DNA of 19,806 nt, taken from assembly GCA_013003145.1 (NCBI GenBank), contig JABDLH010000214.1:1-19806 (forward strand), given 5' to 3'. Origin of the DNA: Flavobacteriaceae bacterium (GTDB lineage Bacteria > Bacteroidota > Bacteroidia > Flavobacteriales > Flavobacteriaceae). The position numbers and the translations under genes were made by a program. The notes beneath the pieces were generated by a model that was not told the DNA's origin, ran no database searches, and saw only the letters and a program-made list of their open reading frames with translations. Below, piece by piece: positions 1 to 8,537 of the stretch (within the stretch, counting starts at the first letter, position 1; each line of letters begins with the position of its first letter).

Positions 1-434
1 GTAATTGCCGTTCCGCTGGGTGCATCAAGCTTCTGGGTGTGATGAATTTCTTCCAGGTCCAGCTGGTATTCTTCTAACTGGCTCATCATTCCCGCCAGGT
101 ATTTATTCAGTTCAAAAAAGATATTCACCCCAAGGCTGAAATTAGAGGCGTAAATAAATGCCCCATTAGTTTCCTTACAGATCTGGACGGCCTCCGTGTA
201 GCGATCTAACCAACCGGTGGTACCCGAGATCACAGGCACACCATTTCTGAAGCAACTGGTAATATTGTCAAAAGCAGCGTCGGGCATACTGAAATCAATG
301 GCGACATCCACTTGGCTGAAATCCATGGGCAGACCCGCCTGGTCCACCTTGGCTACGATCTCGTGACCGCGCTCCAGGGCTATCCCTTCGATCATTTTTC
401 CCATTTTGCCGTAGCCGAATAAGGCGATCTTCAT
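1..434 (-). CDS. dapB: 4-hydroxy-tetrahydrodipicolinate reductase, 3' end outside window
   Basis: DapB reduces hydroxy-tetrahydrodipicolinate with NAD(P)H in the cytoplasmic lysine/meso-diaminopimelate pathway, which supplies the peptidoglycan cross-link residue. The 144 complete codons visible start MKIALFGYGKMGK, a Rossmann GxGxMG dinucleotide loop at about residues 7-12. The segment IDFSMPDAAFDN at 46-57 and the GTTGW turn at 71-75 are typical of the family. The signature EIHHTQKLDAPSGTA (residues 129-143) carries the catalytic histidine pair and substrate-binding lysine. The reading frame runs off the left edge at that motif, so roughly the last 90 residues of a usual ~235-residue protein are missing here. 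The ATG at 432-434 lies 3 bp after the stop of the DUF5683 gene, so it should be the last visible member of the parA-parB-DUF5683-dapB operon. The identification is firm. Confidence 0.95.
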   Translation of the reverse strand, partial: MKIALFGYGKMGKMIEGIALERGHEIVAKVDQAGLPMDFSQVDVAIDFSMPDAAFDNITSCFRNGVPVISGTTGWLDRYTEAVQICKETNGAFIYASNFSLGVNIFFELNKYLAGMMSQLEEYQLDLEEIHHTQKLDAPSGTAI

Positions 435-437
435 ACG

Positions 438-1079
438 TTATAATTTGATGGTAAGAGCCAACCCGTAATTAGGGTCTGCGCTGATGGGATGATATTCCAG
501 GTAAGGCTTAAGCTCAAGGCTTAGGTCTTCATCCACGTTAAACTGTTTTAAGTGGGCGTCTACGTTGGCGTCTATGATGTTAAGAGCATAGAGTCCAAGG
601 GTAATTACCAGCGCCAGGTCCCGGTCTCTCTGGTAACGTTCCTGTGCATCCTGCAAGGCCTCATCAGAGAGGTCCGGACTGCCCGGAACTACGCCGGAAT
701 TATTCAGATCGTAAAATTCGTCATCGGTGAAGCCTGCCCTCCTTCGCTTAAAAGCATCCCGGAAACGATCGTATAAATCGTCATTGTAGATGTAGGCGTA
801 CACCCCGGTTCCAATAGCCCCGAATACAATAGGTACTTTCCAGTATCTCTGGTTGTAGATCTGGCCCAGCCCGGGTAATACAGCAGAATAAAATGCAGCC
901 TTACTCGGCGCCAGCGGATTAATAGCTTTCCGCTTAACACGGTTGGCCTTCATAATCGCTTTGGGATTGCCATCGTCTATAATACTATCCTGCTCGGTCT
1001 CTCCGGGCTGCACTTCCTGCGCAGGCAGTGGAAGCCCAAGCATCAGGACCAGGCAGAAAAACAGTAGATTCTTAGGCAC
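438..1079 (-). CDS. DUF5683 domain membrane protein
   Basis: This 213-residue protein has an N-terminal hydrophobic signal (residues 4-20, ending LPAQE), followed by a charged, low-complexity linker. Then comes the segment SKAAFYSAVLPGLGQIYNQR (about 59-78) and a hydrophobic stretch, VPIVFGAIGTGVYAYIY. A second hydrophobic stretch (ALVITLGLYALNIIDANVDAHL) lies at about 155-177. This pattern matches the DUF5683 family of Bacteroidota, whose biochemical role is not known. It overlaps the end of parB by 8 bp and ends 3 bp before dapB, so it is almost certainly co-transcribed with both. The conserved placement between parB and dapB suggests an envelope or cell-cycle related role, but this is only inference from context. 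Its last ~35 residues (ELKPYLEYHP...GLALTIKL) read like beta strands. Confidence 0.85.
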   Translation of the reverse strand: MPKNLLFFCLVLMLGLPLPAQEVQPGETEQDSIIDDGNPKAIMKANRVKRKAINPLAPSKAAFYSAVLPGLGQIYNQRYWKVPIVFGAIGTGVYAYIYNDDLYDRFRDAFKRRRAGFTDDEFYDLNNSGVVPGSPDLSDEALQDAQERYQRDRDLALVITLGLYALNIIDANVDAHLKQFNVDEDLSLELKPYLEYHPISADPNYGLALTIKL

Positions 1080-1977
1080 CTGTGAGTAATTTTTTTAATC
1101 GCTCAAATTCGTCTTTGGATCCAAAGGAAATGGTGATCTTTCCTTTTCCACGATCAGAGGCTTTGACCTGTACATCGGTCTCCAATGCTTTTTTAAAATC
1201 CTTTACACTATCTTTTGCAAAAGCAGGCAGCGTCTTTTGGGTCTTTGTTACTGTTTCTTTCTTGCCTCCTCCTTCGTGATAGGACTGAACAAGTTTTTCA
1301 GTATCCCTGACCGATAGGTTCTGGCCTACTATCTTCTCATAGATATCTATCTGGTCTTCTTTCTTTTCCACGTTGACCAGGGTACGGCCATGGCCCATGG
1401 AGATGAATCCATCGCGCATGCCTGTCTGAATGATAGGGTCTAACCTTAAAAGTCTCAGGTAATTGGTGATCGTAGAGCGTTTTTTTCCAACCCTTTCGCT
1501 GAGTTTTTCCTGGGTCAGTTGAATTTCGTCCATCAGGCGCTGGTAAGAGAGTGCGATCTCTATAGGGTCCAGGTCCTGGCGCTGGATGTTCTCTACCAAG
1601 GCCATTTCTAAGGACTCCTGGTCATTAGCGATCCGGATATAAGCAGGAATGGTCTCCATCCCGATCATCTTGGAGGCGCGATACCTGCGCTCCCCGGATA
1701 CCAACTGGTAGGTGTTGAAATCCAGTTTCCTGACCGTGATCGGCTGAATAAGACCCAGCTCCTTGATGGAGGATGCCAATTCTTCCAGGGCTTCGTCGTT
1801 GAAGTTAGAACGTGGCTGAAATGGGTTTACCTCTATACTGTCCAGTTCTAATTCCACGATATTCCCAACCAATTGGTCCGCATTCTTATCGGATACCGAT
1901 TTAATATCGTTCTCAGGGTCTTTGAGCAGAGCGGAAAGCCCTCTGCCCAACGCTTGTTTCTTGATTGCCTTCGCCAT
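1072..1977 (-). CDS. parB: Chromosome partitioning protein ParB
   Basis: ParB is the centromere-binding CTPase clamp of the ParABS chromosome segregation system. The 301-residue protein begins with the ParA-stimulating leader KQALGRGLSALL (8-18). It then has the N-terminal box IEVNPFQPR (48-56), the CTP-binding motif GERRYRA (95-101) and the ENIQRQDLDPIE segment (129-140). A helix-turn-helix (about 153-176, LTQEKLSERVGKKRSTITNY) binds parS. A C-terminal dimerisation domain follows a Lys/Gln-rich linker, and the length is normal. Its ATG shares one base with the parA stop codon (TAATG on the minus strand), so translation is probably coupled. Its 3' end overlaps the DUF5683 gene by 8 bp. No parS-like palindrome was seen in the window, so the binding sites are probably elsewhere. 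Confidence 0.97.
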   Translation of the reverse strand: MAKAIKKQALGRGLSALLKDPENDIKSVSDKNADQLVGNIVELELDSIEVNPFQPRSNFNDEALEELASSIKELGLIQPITVRKLDFNTYQLVSGERRYRASKMIGMETIPAYIRIANDQESLEMALVENIQRQDLDPIEIALSYQRLMDEIQLTQEKLSERVGKKRSTITNYLRLLRLDPIIQTGMRDGFISMGHGRTLVNVEKKEDQIDIYEKIVGQNLSVRDTEKLVQSYHEGGGKKETVTKTQKTLPAFAKDSVKDFKKALETDVQVKASDRGKGKITISFGSKDEFERLKKLLTGA

Positions 1978-2750
1978 TATACTTTCTCCTTGTTTTTCTT
2001 CAAGAGTTCACTGGCCATGTTCAGATAATTGGTCGCTCCTTTACTGGCCGCGTCATATTTGATAATAGATTCCCCGTAACTAGGTGCTTCGCCCAGTCTT
2101 ACGTTTCTCTGGATGATGGTATCAAAGACCATATCTCCAAAATGTTTCTTTACTTCTTCCACAACCTGGTTAGAGAGTCGCAAGCGCGAATCATACATGG
2201 TAAGAACCATGCCTTCTATGTCCAGGTCCGGGTTATGGATTCGCTGCACACTTTTAATGGTGTTCAGTAATTTCCCCAGGCCTTCCAGTGCAAAATATTC
2301 GCATTGGATTGGGATGATTACCGCGTCTGATGCCGTCAGGGCATTCAAGGTGAGCAGTCCTAAGGAAGGAGCGCAATCGATCAGGATATAATCGTATTGT
2401 TCCCTCAGCTGACCGATAGCTTTTTTCATCATATCTTCCCGGTCATCCTTGTCTACCAGTTCAATTTCTATCGCCACCAGGTCTATATGTGATGGGATGA
2501 GGTCTACATTGGGGGAAGAGGTCTGAATGATTGTTTCTTCGGCAGTTTTAGTATGTTCCATTAACTGGTAGGTACCCAGTTCTACTTCGTCTACGTCAAT
2601 TCCAAGTCCTGAAGTGGCATTTGCCTGGGGATCGGCGTCGATGATCAATACTTTCTGTTCTAATACACCTAGCGAAGCTGCAAGGTTCACTGTGGTGGTA
2701 GTTTTTCCAACTCCACCTTTCTGGTTGGCTATAGCAATGATCTTGCCCAT
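1977..2750 (-). CDS. parA: Chromosome partitioning ATPase ParA
   Basis: ParA is a deviant-Walker ATPase that binds the nucleoid and moves ParB-parS complexes apart. The 257 residues start directly with the ATPase core and have no N-terminal DNA-binding extension, as in chromosomal Soj/ParA. The deviant Walker A KGGVGKTT is at 11-18 with the signature lysine at 11. Switch I is DADPQANATSGLG (38-50), and Walker B/switch II is in YILIDCAPSLGLLTLNAL at about 120-137. The start is the only reasonable one, because MGKIIAIANQ is the canonical first strand. It is the first gene of the parA-parB-DUF5683-dapB operon and follows a 146-bp gap with a possible promoter. It lies downstream of mutB on the same strand, so some read-through from that operon is possible. 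Confidence 0.97.
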   Translation of the reverse strand: MGKIIAIANQKGGVGKTTTTVNLAASLGVLEQKVLIIDADPQANATSGLGIDVDEVELGTYQLMEHTKTAEETIIQTSSPNVDLIPSHIDLVAIEIELVDKDDREDMMKKAIGQLREQYDYILIDCAPSLGLLTLNALTASDAVIIPIQCEYFALEGLGKLLNTIKSVQRIHNPDLDIEGMVLTMYDSRLRLSNQVVEEVKKHFGDMVFDTIIQRNVRLGEAPSYGESIIKYDAASKGATNYLNMASELLKKNKEKV

Positions 2751-2769
2751 GTTCGTACAAGTTAGGGGT

Positions 2770-2796
2770 TAAAAATACGATTAATTAGCTTGACAA
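2770..2796 (-). promoter_or_regulatory. Possible parA operon promoter
   Basis: On the minus strand, TATTTTTA (2770-2777) matches the Bacteroidota -7 consensus TAnnTTTG at seven of eight places. A TTG (2794-2796) lies 16 bp upstream as a -33 candidate. The -7 box is 19 bp from the parA ATG. The last-base mismatch and slightly short spacing make this only a plausible call. Confidence 0.3.
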
Positions 2797-2838
2797 AAAA
2801 TGTAATTTGTTAACACTAAGTGAATAACTATTTATGCC

Positions 2839-2850
2839 ATAAGGCCTTAT
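2839..2850. repeat. 12-bp palindrome in the mutB-parA gap
   Basis: ATAAGGCCTTAT is a perfect 12-bp palindrome in the 146-bp gap between the mutB stop and parA. It has no adjoining T-run in either direction, so it is not a standard intrinsic terminator. It could be a protein-binding site or chance. Confidence 0.3.
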
Positions 2851-2896
2851 CTGCGTGCTTCCTGCAGTTGTGGGCTGATATCGCAATACTATCTTT

Positions 2897-5065
2897 TTAG
2901 TTCAGTAATTTTTCCAGGATTTCAATGGCGGCTTCACTGATACGGGTTCCCGGCCCAAAAACAGAACTCGCTCCGGCTTCTTTAAGGTAAGGGTAATCCT
3001 GCTTCGGGATTACACCTCCGACGATGACCATAATATCTTCCCGCCCGTACTTTTTTAACTCCTGTATCAGTTCCGGTACCAGGGTTTTATGTCCACCTGC
3101 AAGGGAAGATATCCCTAGGATATGTACGTCGTTCTCAACAGCCTGCCGGGCTACTTCGGTCGGAGTCTGGAAAAGGGGGCCTATATCCACATCAAAGCCA
3201 AGGTCTGCATAACCTGTTGCAATCACTTTAGCACCCCTGTCATGCCCATCCTGGCCCATCTTGGCTACCAGTATCCTGGGTCGCCTGCCTTCCAGTTCTG
3301 CAAAGCGATCAGACAATTCACGGGCTTTTTTAAATCCTTCATCTTCTGCCATTTCTTTAGAATATACTCCTGTAAATGTTTTTACTTCTGCGGTATGGCG
3401 GCCATATGCGGCCTCCAGGGCATCGCTGATCTCCCCTAAAGTAGCTCTTGCTTTGGCGGCTTTAACTGCCAGTGCCAATAGGTTGCCGGATTCCCAGTCT
3501 GCCGTTGCTGAGACGGCTGCATTCTCTTGTTTCTGTTTTGCCGCTGCTGTGATCCTGTCTAAGGCTGATCGGACTTCATCGCTATCCCGATCTTTTCTCA
3601 GGGCAGCCAATCGTTCTAATTGTTTACGTCTTACTTCCTGGTTATCGACTTCCAGGATCTGTAGTTCGTCCTCAATTTCGCGCCTGTATTTGTTGACTCC
3701 CACGATACACTCCTGCTTGCTGTCGATCTTAGCCTGTTTCCTGGCAGCAGCTTCTTCTATCCTCATCTTAGGGATTCCGGCCTCTATGGCCTTGGTCATT
3801 CCCCCTAATTCTTCCACTTCGGTCATTAAGGCTTTCGCTCTTTTACAAAGCTCATCAGTTAGAGACTCAACAAAATAACTTCCGGCCCAGGGATCAACTG
3901 TCCTTGTCATCCCGGTTTCCTGTTGCAGGAATATCTGGGTATTCCTCGCGATACGGGCAGAGAATTCACTGGGTAAGGCGATGGCTTCATCCAGCGCATT
4001 GGTATGCAGGCTTTGGGTACCGCCAAATACGGCTGCAGCTGCTTCAATGGTGGTGCGTGCCACATTGTTAAACGGATCCTGCTCGGTAAGGCTCCATCCA
4101 CTGGTCTGGCTGTGTGTGCGAAGTGCCAGTGATTTGGGGTTTTTAGGCTGAAACTGTTTCATCTCCTGTGCCCAGAGTAGCCTGGCAGCCCTGAGTTTAG
4201 CCACTTCCATAAAATGATGCATCCCGATACCCCAGAAAAAAGACAATCGCGGAGCAAATTTATCGATGTCCAGGCCTGCCTTCAGGCCCGTCTTTACATA
4301 TTCTAATCCATCTGCGAGGGTATAGGCCAGCTCCATGTCTGCCGGCGCTCCCGCTTCGTGCATGTGATATCCTGAAATACTGATGCTGTTAAATCGGGGC
4401 ATCGCCTTACTGGTATATTCAAAGATATCCGCAACCAGTTGCATGGAAGGGGTAGGGGGGTAGATGTATGTATTGCGAACCATGAATTCTTTGAGAATAT
4501 CATTCTGTATTGTTCCCGCAAGTTGCTCGGGAGAGACCCCCTGTTCCAAGGCTGCAACAATATAAAATGCCATTATGGGAATCACTGCCCCGTTCATAGT
4601 CATGGAGACAGAGATCTTATCAAGCGGAAGGCCGTCAAAAAGGATCTTCATGTCTTCTACAGAGTCTATGGCAACACCCGCTTTCCCTACATCTCCAACT
4701 ACCCTGGGGTGGTCACTGTCATACCCCCTGTGCGTTGGCAGGTCAAAGGCTACGGAGAGTCCTTTTTGCCCTGCAGCCATGTTACGACGGTAAAACGCAT
4801 TGCTTTCTTCTGCCGTACTGAAGCCTGCATACTGCCGGATGGTCCAGGGACGCTGCACGTACATCGTGGCATACGGTCCTCTCAGGTAAGGTGGGGTCCC
4901 TGCTCCGAATTCCAGGTGTTGAAGGTCCTTAAGGTCAGATTTACTGTAACACGGTTTTATGTCAATACCTTCCGCAGAGCGATAATTCTCTTGCTGCCCT
5001 TCGGCTCCGGCACTGTTTTCACTGCCATGTTCTATTGAAAGGTGCTGTATATCTTTTCTACTCAT
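2897..5065 (-). CDS. mutB: Methylmalonyl-CoA mutase large (alpha) subunit, cobalamin-binding
   Basis: MutB is the catalytic subunit that interconverts methylmalonyl-CoA and succinyl-CoA with adenosylcobalamin, linking propionate, odd-chain fatty acid and branched amino acid metabolism to the TCA cycle. The 722 residues comprise an N-terminal (beta/alpha)8 barrel with [20 protein letters not shown] (75-94, including the family's substrate-contact tyrosine) and [20 protein letters not shown] (231-250). A linker leads to a C-terminal cobalamin domain. That domain holds the base-off motif DGHDRG (606-611, DxHxxG), where H608 is the lower cobalt ligand, and continues through [16 protein letters not shown] to the C-terminus. 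Length is normal for MutB. The ATG lies inside the end of mutA (8-bp overlap), which fits production of a heterodimer. One small oddity: the position usually written YHMQEAG reads YHMHEAG here. Confidence 0.97.
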   Translation of the reverse strand: MSRKDIQHLSIEHGSENSAGAEGQQENYRSAEGIDIKPCYSKSDLKDLQHLEFGAGTPPYLRGPYATMYVQRPWTIRQYAGFSTAEESNAFYRRNMAAGQKGLSVAFDLPTHRGYDSDHPRVVGDVGKAGVAIDSVEDMKILFDGLPLDKISVSMTMNGAVIPIMAFYIVAALEQGVSPEQLAGTIQNDILKEFMVRNTYIYPPTPSMQLVADIFEYTSKAMPRFNSISISGYHMHEAGAPADMELAYTLADGLEYVKTGLKAGLDIDKFAPRLSFFWGIGMHHFMEVAKLRAARLLWAQEMKQFQPKNPKSLALRTHSQTSGWSLTEQDPFNNVARTTIEAAAAVFGGTQSLHTNALDEAIALPSEFSARIARNTQIFLQQETGMTRTVDPWAGSYFVESLTDELCKRAKALMTEVEELGGMTKAIEAGIPKMRIEEAAARKQAKIDSKQECIVGVNKYRREIEDELQILEVDNQEVRRKQLERLAALRKDRDSDEVRSALDRITAAAKQKQENAAVSATADWESGNLLALAVKAAKARATLGEISDALEAAYGRHTAEVKTFTGVYSKEMAEDEGFKKARELSDRFAELEGRRPRILVAKMGQDGHDRGAKVIATGYADLGFDVDIGPLFQTPTEVARQAVENDVHILGISSLAGGHKTLVPELIQELKKYGREDIMVIVGGVIPKQDYPYLKEAGASSVFGPGTRISEAAIEILEKLLN

Positions 5066-6437
5066 TTTCCAGTCGCGTTTTCTCAGTTCCCTCAGACAGT
5101 CTTCTTTCCAATATCGGTTCTACCAATGTTTTCCTGCGCCTGATTTTCCTGAATGGATCAATCTCCAGGTCGTTTTTCATTTGGTCCCCAGGGTTCTGGT
5201 ATTTGTTGGTACCCACAAGGATACGTTCTCCCTGTTCAAAAGCTTGCTGCTCCTTCTTGGCGTTATCGGCGATCTTCTTCTGTATGTTGTGATTTCTCAG
5301 CTGGGCGAGGAATCCTCCGCCAGCTTCGATCTGCTTAAAGAGCTGCAGGGCTTTTTCGGCCAGTTGCCGGGTGATGGTTTCAATATAATAACTCCCGGCT
5401 GCCGGGTTGGAAACCTTGTCCAGGTGACTCTCTTCTTTCAGTAATAACAACTGGTTACGTGCAATGCGATCCCCGAAGTCATTATGATGGTGGTACAAGG
5501 AATCGTAAGGCATATTCACCACCGTATTCGCATTTCCCAAGACGGCACTCATGCATTCGGCCGTGGTTCTGAGCATATTGGTGTTATAGTCGTAAAGGGT
5601 CTTGTTCCTGCGTGAGGGCACAGCCAGAATATGACAGTCAGGGCTTAAGCCATAGTCCTTTGCAAGCGTATTATATAATATCCGTAACGCTCTGAGTTTG
5701 GCGATTTCGAAGAAATAATCAGAGCCAACAGCTACATGGAAAACTGCCTGGCCGATATTCTCGCCTCTGCTATGGTTGATATATTCATGGATATGTGCCA
5801 AGCCATAGGCCAGCTGCTGTACGCTATTGGCACCTGCATTCTGGTATAAGGACATGTCTGCACTATAACAGTGGAACCCCTGTTTCTGACCGTATTTCTT
5901 GAGAATTCTATCCCAGGTATCGTGATCTTCCTTTTGCCCGGTATACCAGTTTCCTGTTTTGGCCAGGTTACCCAGGATATCTGTGTGAAAAAATATTCCT
6001 GCTGGCTTCTCCGGGGCTGAGTTCACTATGGCATCCAGGTATTCTTCGGAAAGAAAATCCAGGAAAAAATGCAGTTGTTTTTTTTTGAGATCTATGCCTT
6101 TAAGCAGGATCCCCGGGGCCACTGATTCACTGGATATTCTGAATACAATTGTCTCTGTTCCTTTTTCCAGGATATCCATTGCCTTGGTATTAGCAGCCTC
6201 GGCAGTTTCAACACGGATAAATTCTCCAAGGTGCCAGGGTTGAGGGCAGCTTGCAGCGGACATGGAATCGTGGCCGGTGTCTTCCTGGTGGTAAAATGGT
6301 TTTACCTTAATTCCTTCAGGGGATTCCCAGACTAAAGAGTCGTTATAATCTGCACCTTTAAGATCTACCTGTATCTTCTGCTTCCATTCCTTGGGTGTAA
6401 GAGGGGAGAAATCAAAGTGCAATTTTGTATTTTCCAT
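5058..6437 (-). CDS. mutA: Methylmalonyl-CoA mutase small (beta) subunit, short form
   Basis: This is the non-catalytic partner of MutB in heterodimeric methylmalonyl-CoA mutase. The 459 residues show the mutase barrel pattern: [19 protein letters not shown] near the N-terminus, the helix-rich [18 protein letters not shown] segment, and [18 protein letters not shown], which parallels [17 protein letters not shown] in MutB. The protein ends in [11 protein letters not shown] and a charged tail that reads like the start of the interdomain linker. There is no cobalamin-like domain and no DxHxxG motif. The well-studied Propionibacterium MutA is longer and keeps a degenerate cobalamin domain, so this is a shortened form. 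Its ATG shares a base with the stop of the septum protein gene (TAATG), and its end overlaps mutB by 8 bp, both consistent with coupled translation. Confidence 0.92.
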   Translation of the reverse strand: MENTKLHFDFSPLTPKEWKQKIQVDLKGADYNDSLVWESPEGIKVKPFYHQEDTGHDSMSAASCPQPWHLGEFIRVETAEAANTKAMDILEKGTETIVFRISSESVAPGILLKGIDLKKKQLHFFLDFLSEEYLDAIVNSAPEKPAGIFFHTDILGNLAKTGNWYTGQKEDHDTWDRILKKYGQKQGFHCYSADMSLYQNAGANSVQQLAYGLAHIHEYINHSRGENIGQAVFHVAVGSDYFFEIAKLRALRILYNTLAKDYGLSPDCHILAVPSRRNKTLYDYNTNMLRTTAECMSAVLGNANTVVNMPYDSLYHHHNDFGDRIARNQLLLLKEESHLDKVSNPAAGSYYIETITRQLAEKALQLFKQIEAGGGFLAQLRNHNIQKKIADNAKKEQQAFEQGERILVGTNKYQNPGDQMKNDLEIDPFRKIRRRKTLVEPILERRLSEGTEKTRLENE

Positions 6438-6763
6438 TAGGGTTGGGCTTTAATGCTGTCTTCGTACTCGATAAGGTAGATCTCTTCGTTCTTCTTCTTC
6501 AGGTAATATTGTTCCCTGGCAAATTTTTCAATTTCCTCAGGGTCAGACAGTTTGTCGATGATTTCTCTGTCCTTGGCAATCTCTTCTTTCAGGAATTCCT
6601 GTTGTTTTTCAAGTTTCCTGATTTCTTTCCTCAGCTCTAAATGGATCAAGAGGGAATTGGTATCAAAAAACAACATCCAGATCAGGAATACGGTGAGGAT
6701 AAGAACGTAAATATTGCTCACGATCCCAAACCATTTTTTCTTCTTAAGATCTTTCAGTTTCAC
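6437..6763 (-). CDS. Septum formation initiator family protein (FtsB/DivIC-like)
   Basis: This is a 108-residue bitopic membrane protein. A short basic cytoplasmic N-terminus (MKLKDLKKKKWFG) leads to one transmembrane helix (about 14-34, IVSNIYVLILTVFLIWMLFF). A periplasmic coiled coil follows (about 43-75, LRKEIRKLEKQQEFLKEEI), then the conserved FtsB/DivIC tail IEKFAREQYYLKKKNEEIY. Proteins of this family join FtsL and FtsQ/DivIB in the divisome and pass the signal for septal peptidoglycan synthesis. It overlaps udk by 4 bp upstream and mutA by 1 bp downstream, so it sits in a tightly coupled metabolic operon, an unexpected home for a division gene. FtsB and DivIC cannot be told apart from sequence alone, so no symbol is given. 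Confidence 0.92.
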   Translation of the reverse strand: MKLKDLKKKKWFGIVSNIYVLILTVFLIWMLFFDTNSLLIHLELRKEIRKLEKQQEFLKEEIAKDREIIDKLSDPEEIEKFAREQYYLKKKNEEIYLIEYEDSIKAQP

Positions 6764-7368
6764 AGCAGTTTCTCTATTATGATGGTCCTCACGATGTCAA
6801 CGGCAACCGTGTTGTATTTATTATTCGGAATGATAATATCTGCATGCTCTTTTGTCGGTTCAATGAATTGGTCGTGCATCGGTTTTAAGGTGGTCTGGTA
6901 ACGGTATAAGACCTCGTCTATATCTCTTCCACGCTCATTGATATCCCTTTTCAATCTTCTGATGAGCCGCTCGTCCGAGTCGGCATGTACAAATATTTTG
7001 ATATCAAACATATCCCGGATCTCGGGATGTGTCAGGATGAGGATCCCCTCTACGATCATCACTTTACTGGGTGGAGTGTGAACCGTTTGACCGGTCCTGT
7101 TATGTGAAGCAAATGAATAGACCGGCTGTTGTATGGCTTCTCCTGCGCGAAGCTGGGTCAGGTGTTCTCCAAGCAGTTTAAAATCGATGGCTTTTGGATG
7201 ATCAAAATTGATCTTACCGCGTTCTTCAAACGAAAGATGGGAAAGATCGTTATAGTAAGAATCCTGGGATATTACACTTACCTCCTTGTCCGGTAATTCT
7301 TCAATGATCTGATTGACAACGGTTGTCTTTCCACAACCTGTTCCTCCCGCGATTCCAATGATCAGCAT
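6760..7368 (-). CDS. udk: Uridine kinase
   Basis: Udk phosphorylates uridine and cytidine to UMP and CMP in pyrimidine salvage in the cytoplasm. The 202-residue protein starts with the P-loop MLIIGIAGGTGCGKTT, with the Walker A GGTGCGKTT at 8-16. The usual family sequence is GGSGSGKT, so Thr and Cys replace two serines here. Downstream comes the uridine-kinase signature ISQDSYYNDLSHLSFEERG (about 34-52) followed by NFDHPKAID, then MIVEGILIL for the Walker B region, and the lid segment RLIRRLKRDINERGRD. Length is normal. It is the first gene of the udk-divIC-mutA-mutB run and ends by overlapping the divIC-like gene by 4 bp (ATGA). A 95-bp gap separates it from the upstream anmK gene on the same strand. 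Confidence 0.95.
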   Translation of the reverse strand: MLIIGIAGGTGCGKTTVVNQIIEELPDKEVSVISQDSYYNDLSHLSFEERGKINFDHPKAIDFKLLGEHLTQLRAGEAIQQPVYSFASHNRTGQTVHTPPSKVMIVEGILILTHPEIRDMFDIKIFVHADSDERLIRRLKRDINERGRDIDEVLYRYQTTLKPMHDQFIEPTKEHADIIIPNNKYNTVAVDIVRTIIIEKLL

Positions 7369-7385
7369 CTGCTTTAATTTTGGTC

Positions 7386-7393
7386 CAAAAATA
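7386..7393 (-). promoter_or_regulatory. Possible -7 box upstream of udk
   Basis: On the minus strand TATTTTTG fits TAnnTTTG exactly and ends 17 bp before the udk ATG. No TTG is found at the expected -33 position. The site would give udk-divIC-mutAB its own promoter apart from the peptidoglycan-recycling genes upstream. A-rich sequence can match by chance. Confidence 0.3.
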
Positions 7394-7463
7394 AGGATTT
7401 GAGCCGAAACCTGAAGCTGATAAAAAGCTTTTTACCAATAGCGCATTGAAGTGTTGAAAACCA

Positions 7464-8537
7464 TCAGGGTTCAAAGATAATACCACTACTGGAGTCTTTC
7501 TCAGCCCCGGTTACCGAACTCAGCACATTATTTTTTCCCTCCAGTCGCATGGCTCCCATCAGGGCAAAGACCAGCGCTTCCTTATATTCAACCAGGGTGC
7601 GGTCAGGGATCACCACCTCTGCGACATCTTTGAGTTTTTCACGAAGTACATCAATCAGGAAAGGATTAAATGCGCCGCCTCCTGTGACAAGGATGCTGTT
7701 ATCCTCGTTCTTCCGGTGTTCCTTCACGGATAAGGCAACTTGCTCACAGATATGGTGGACCGAAGTATGCAGTAAGTCTTCAACCGAGTATTGGTCCGAA
7801 TCAATAATGGGGACAACTTCTTCCAGGAACCACTCGTAGCCTGTGGATTTAGGCATGGGTTGACTATAATACGGCAGATGGTTCAGCGCTTGCAATAATT
7901 CTTTTTGCAGTTTTCCTTTCCTCCCAAGTGCCCCGTCCTTATCATATTCCATCCCTACGGTAGCCGCAATATGGTTGAGGACCATATTGGCCAGGCCAAT
8001 ATCATATGCCACCCTTTTCCCGTTTTTCTCAAAAGAAATATTACTGATACCACCCAGGTTAAGACAGAATTCATAGCCCCCGAAGAAAACACGATCTCCA
8101 ATAGGAACCAGGGGAGCACCCTGCCCTCCCAGCACAACATCATAGGAGCGAAAATCAGCTATGGTACGTAGACCACTGGCATGTGCTACATTCTGACCGT
8201 AGCCCAGTTGAAAAGTGAACCCGGATTGGGGCTGGTGATGAGAGGTATGACCGTGACTAGCGATAAAATCGATATCCAATTGCTGTTCCCGTGCAAATTC
8301 AGCAGCCATCCGGCCAAGCCAGGTGCCGTATTCGTGGTGTAATTTCAACAGTCCCGTTGCAGGTAGTTGTATAGAATCCATCAGCCTGGATCTCCATTCT
8401 GCAGAATAGGAAATATTTTTACTTGCCTTAATTTCGTACTCCCAACCTTTATCATTGGAGCTAATATGGCAATAGGCAAGATCAAGACCATCCAGGGAGG
8501 TCCCTGACATCATTCCAAGAATTTTATAATTTTTCAT
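7464..8537 (-). CDS. anmK: Anhydro-N-acetylmuramic acid kinase
   Basis: AnmK opens the 1,6-anhydro ring of anhydro-MurNAc and phosphorylates it in one step, giving MurNAc-6-phosphate, the substrate of MurQ. The 357 residues show the family's ASKHA-type motifs: GMMSGTSLDGLDLAY at 8-22, IADFRSYDVVLGGQGAPLVP in the middle, then CLNLGGISNIS, AYDIGLANMVLNHIA, DKDGALGRKG, and near the C-terminus ILVTGGGAFNPFLID. Length is normal. The start codon lies within the last codons of nagZ (14-bp overlap), consistent with translational coupling. It is the final gene of the five-gene leftward recycling operon, and murQ is in the divergent unit of the same locus. The MurNAc-6-P it makes would therefore be used by a neighbour. 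Confidence 0.96.
   Translation of the reverse strand: MKNYKILGMMSGTSLDGLDLAYCHISSNDKGWEYEIKASKNISYSAEWRSRLMDSIQLPATGLLKLHHEYGTWLGRMAAEFAREQQLDIDFIASHGHTSHHQPQSGFTFQLGYGQNVAHASGLRTIADFRSYDVVLGGQGAPLVPIGDRVFFGGYEFCLNLGGISNISFEKNGKRVAYDIGLANMVLNHIAATVGMEYDKDGALGRKGKLQKELLQALNHLPYYSQPMPKSTGYEWFLEEVVPIIDSDQYSVEDLLHTSVHHICEQVALSVKEHRKNEDNSILVTGGGAFNPFLIDVLREKLKDVAEVVIPDRTLVEYKEALVFALMGAMRLEGKNNVLSSVTGAEKDSSSGIIFEP

Noticed and set aside
7421..7434. TAAAAAGCTTTTTA palindrome between anmK and udk as a terminator
   Set aside because: It is a perfect palindrome but AT-rich with no proper loop, so it would make a weak hairpin. It may be chance in an A/T-rich gap.
7472..7479. Second TATCTTTG box on the minus strand, at the end of anmK
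   Set aside because: It falls inside the last codons of anmK, about 100 bp from udk, and has no TTG at -33.
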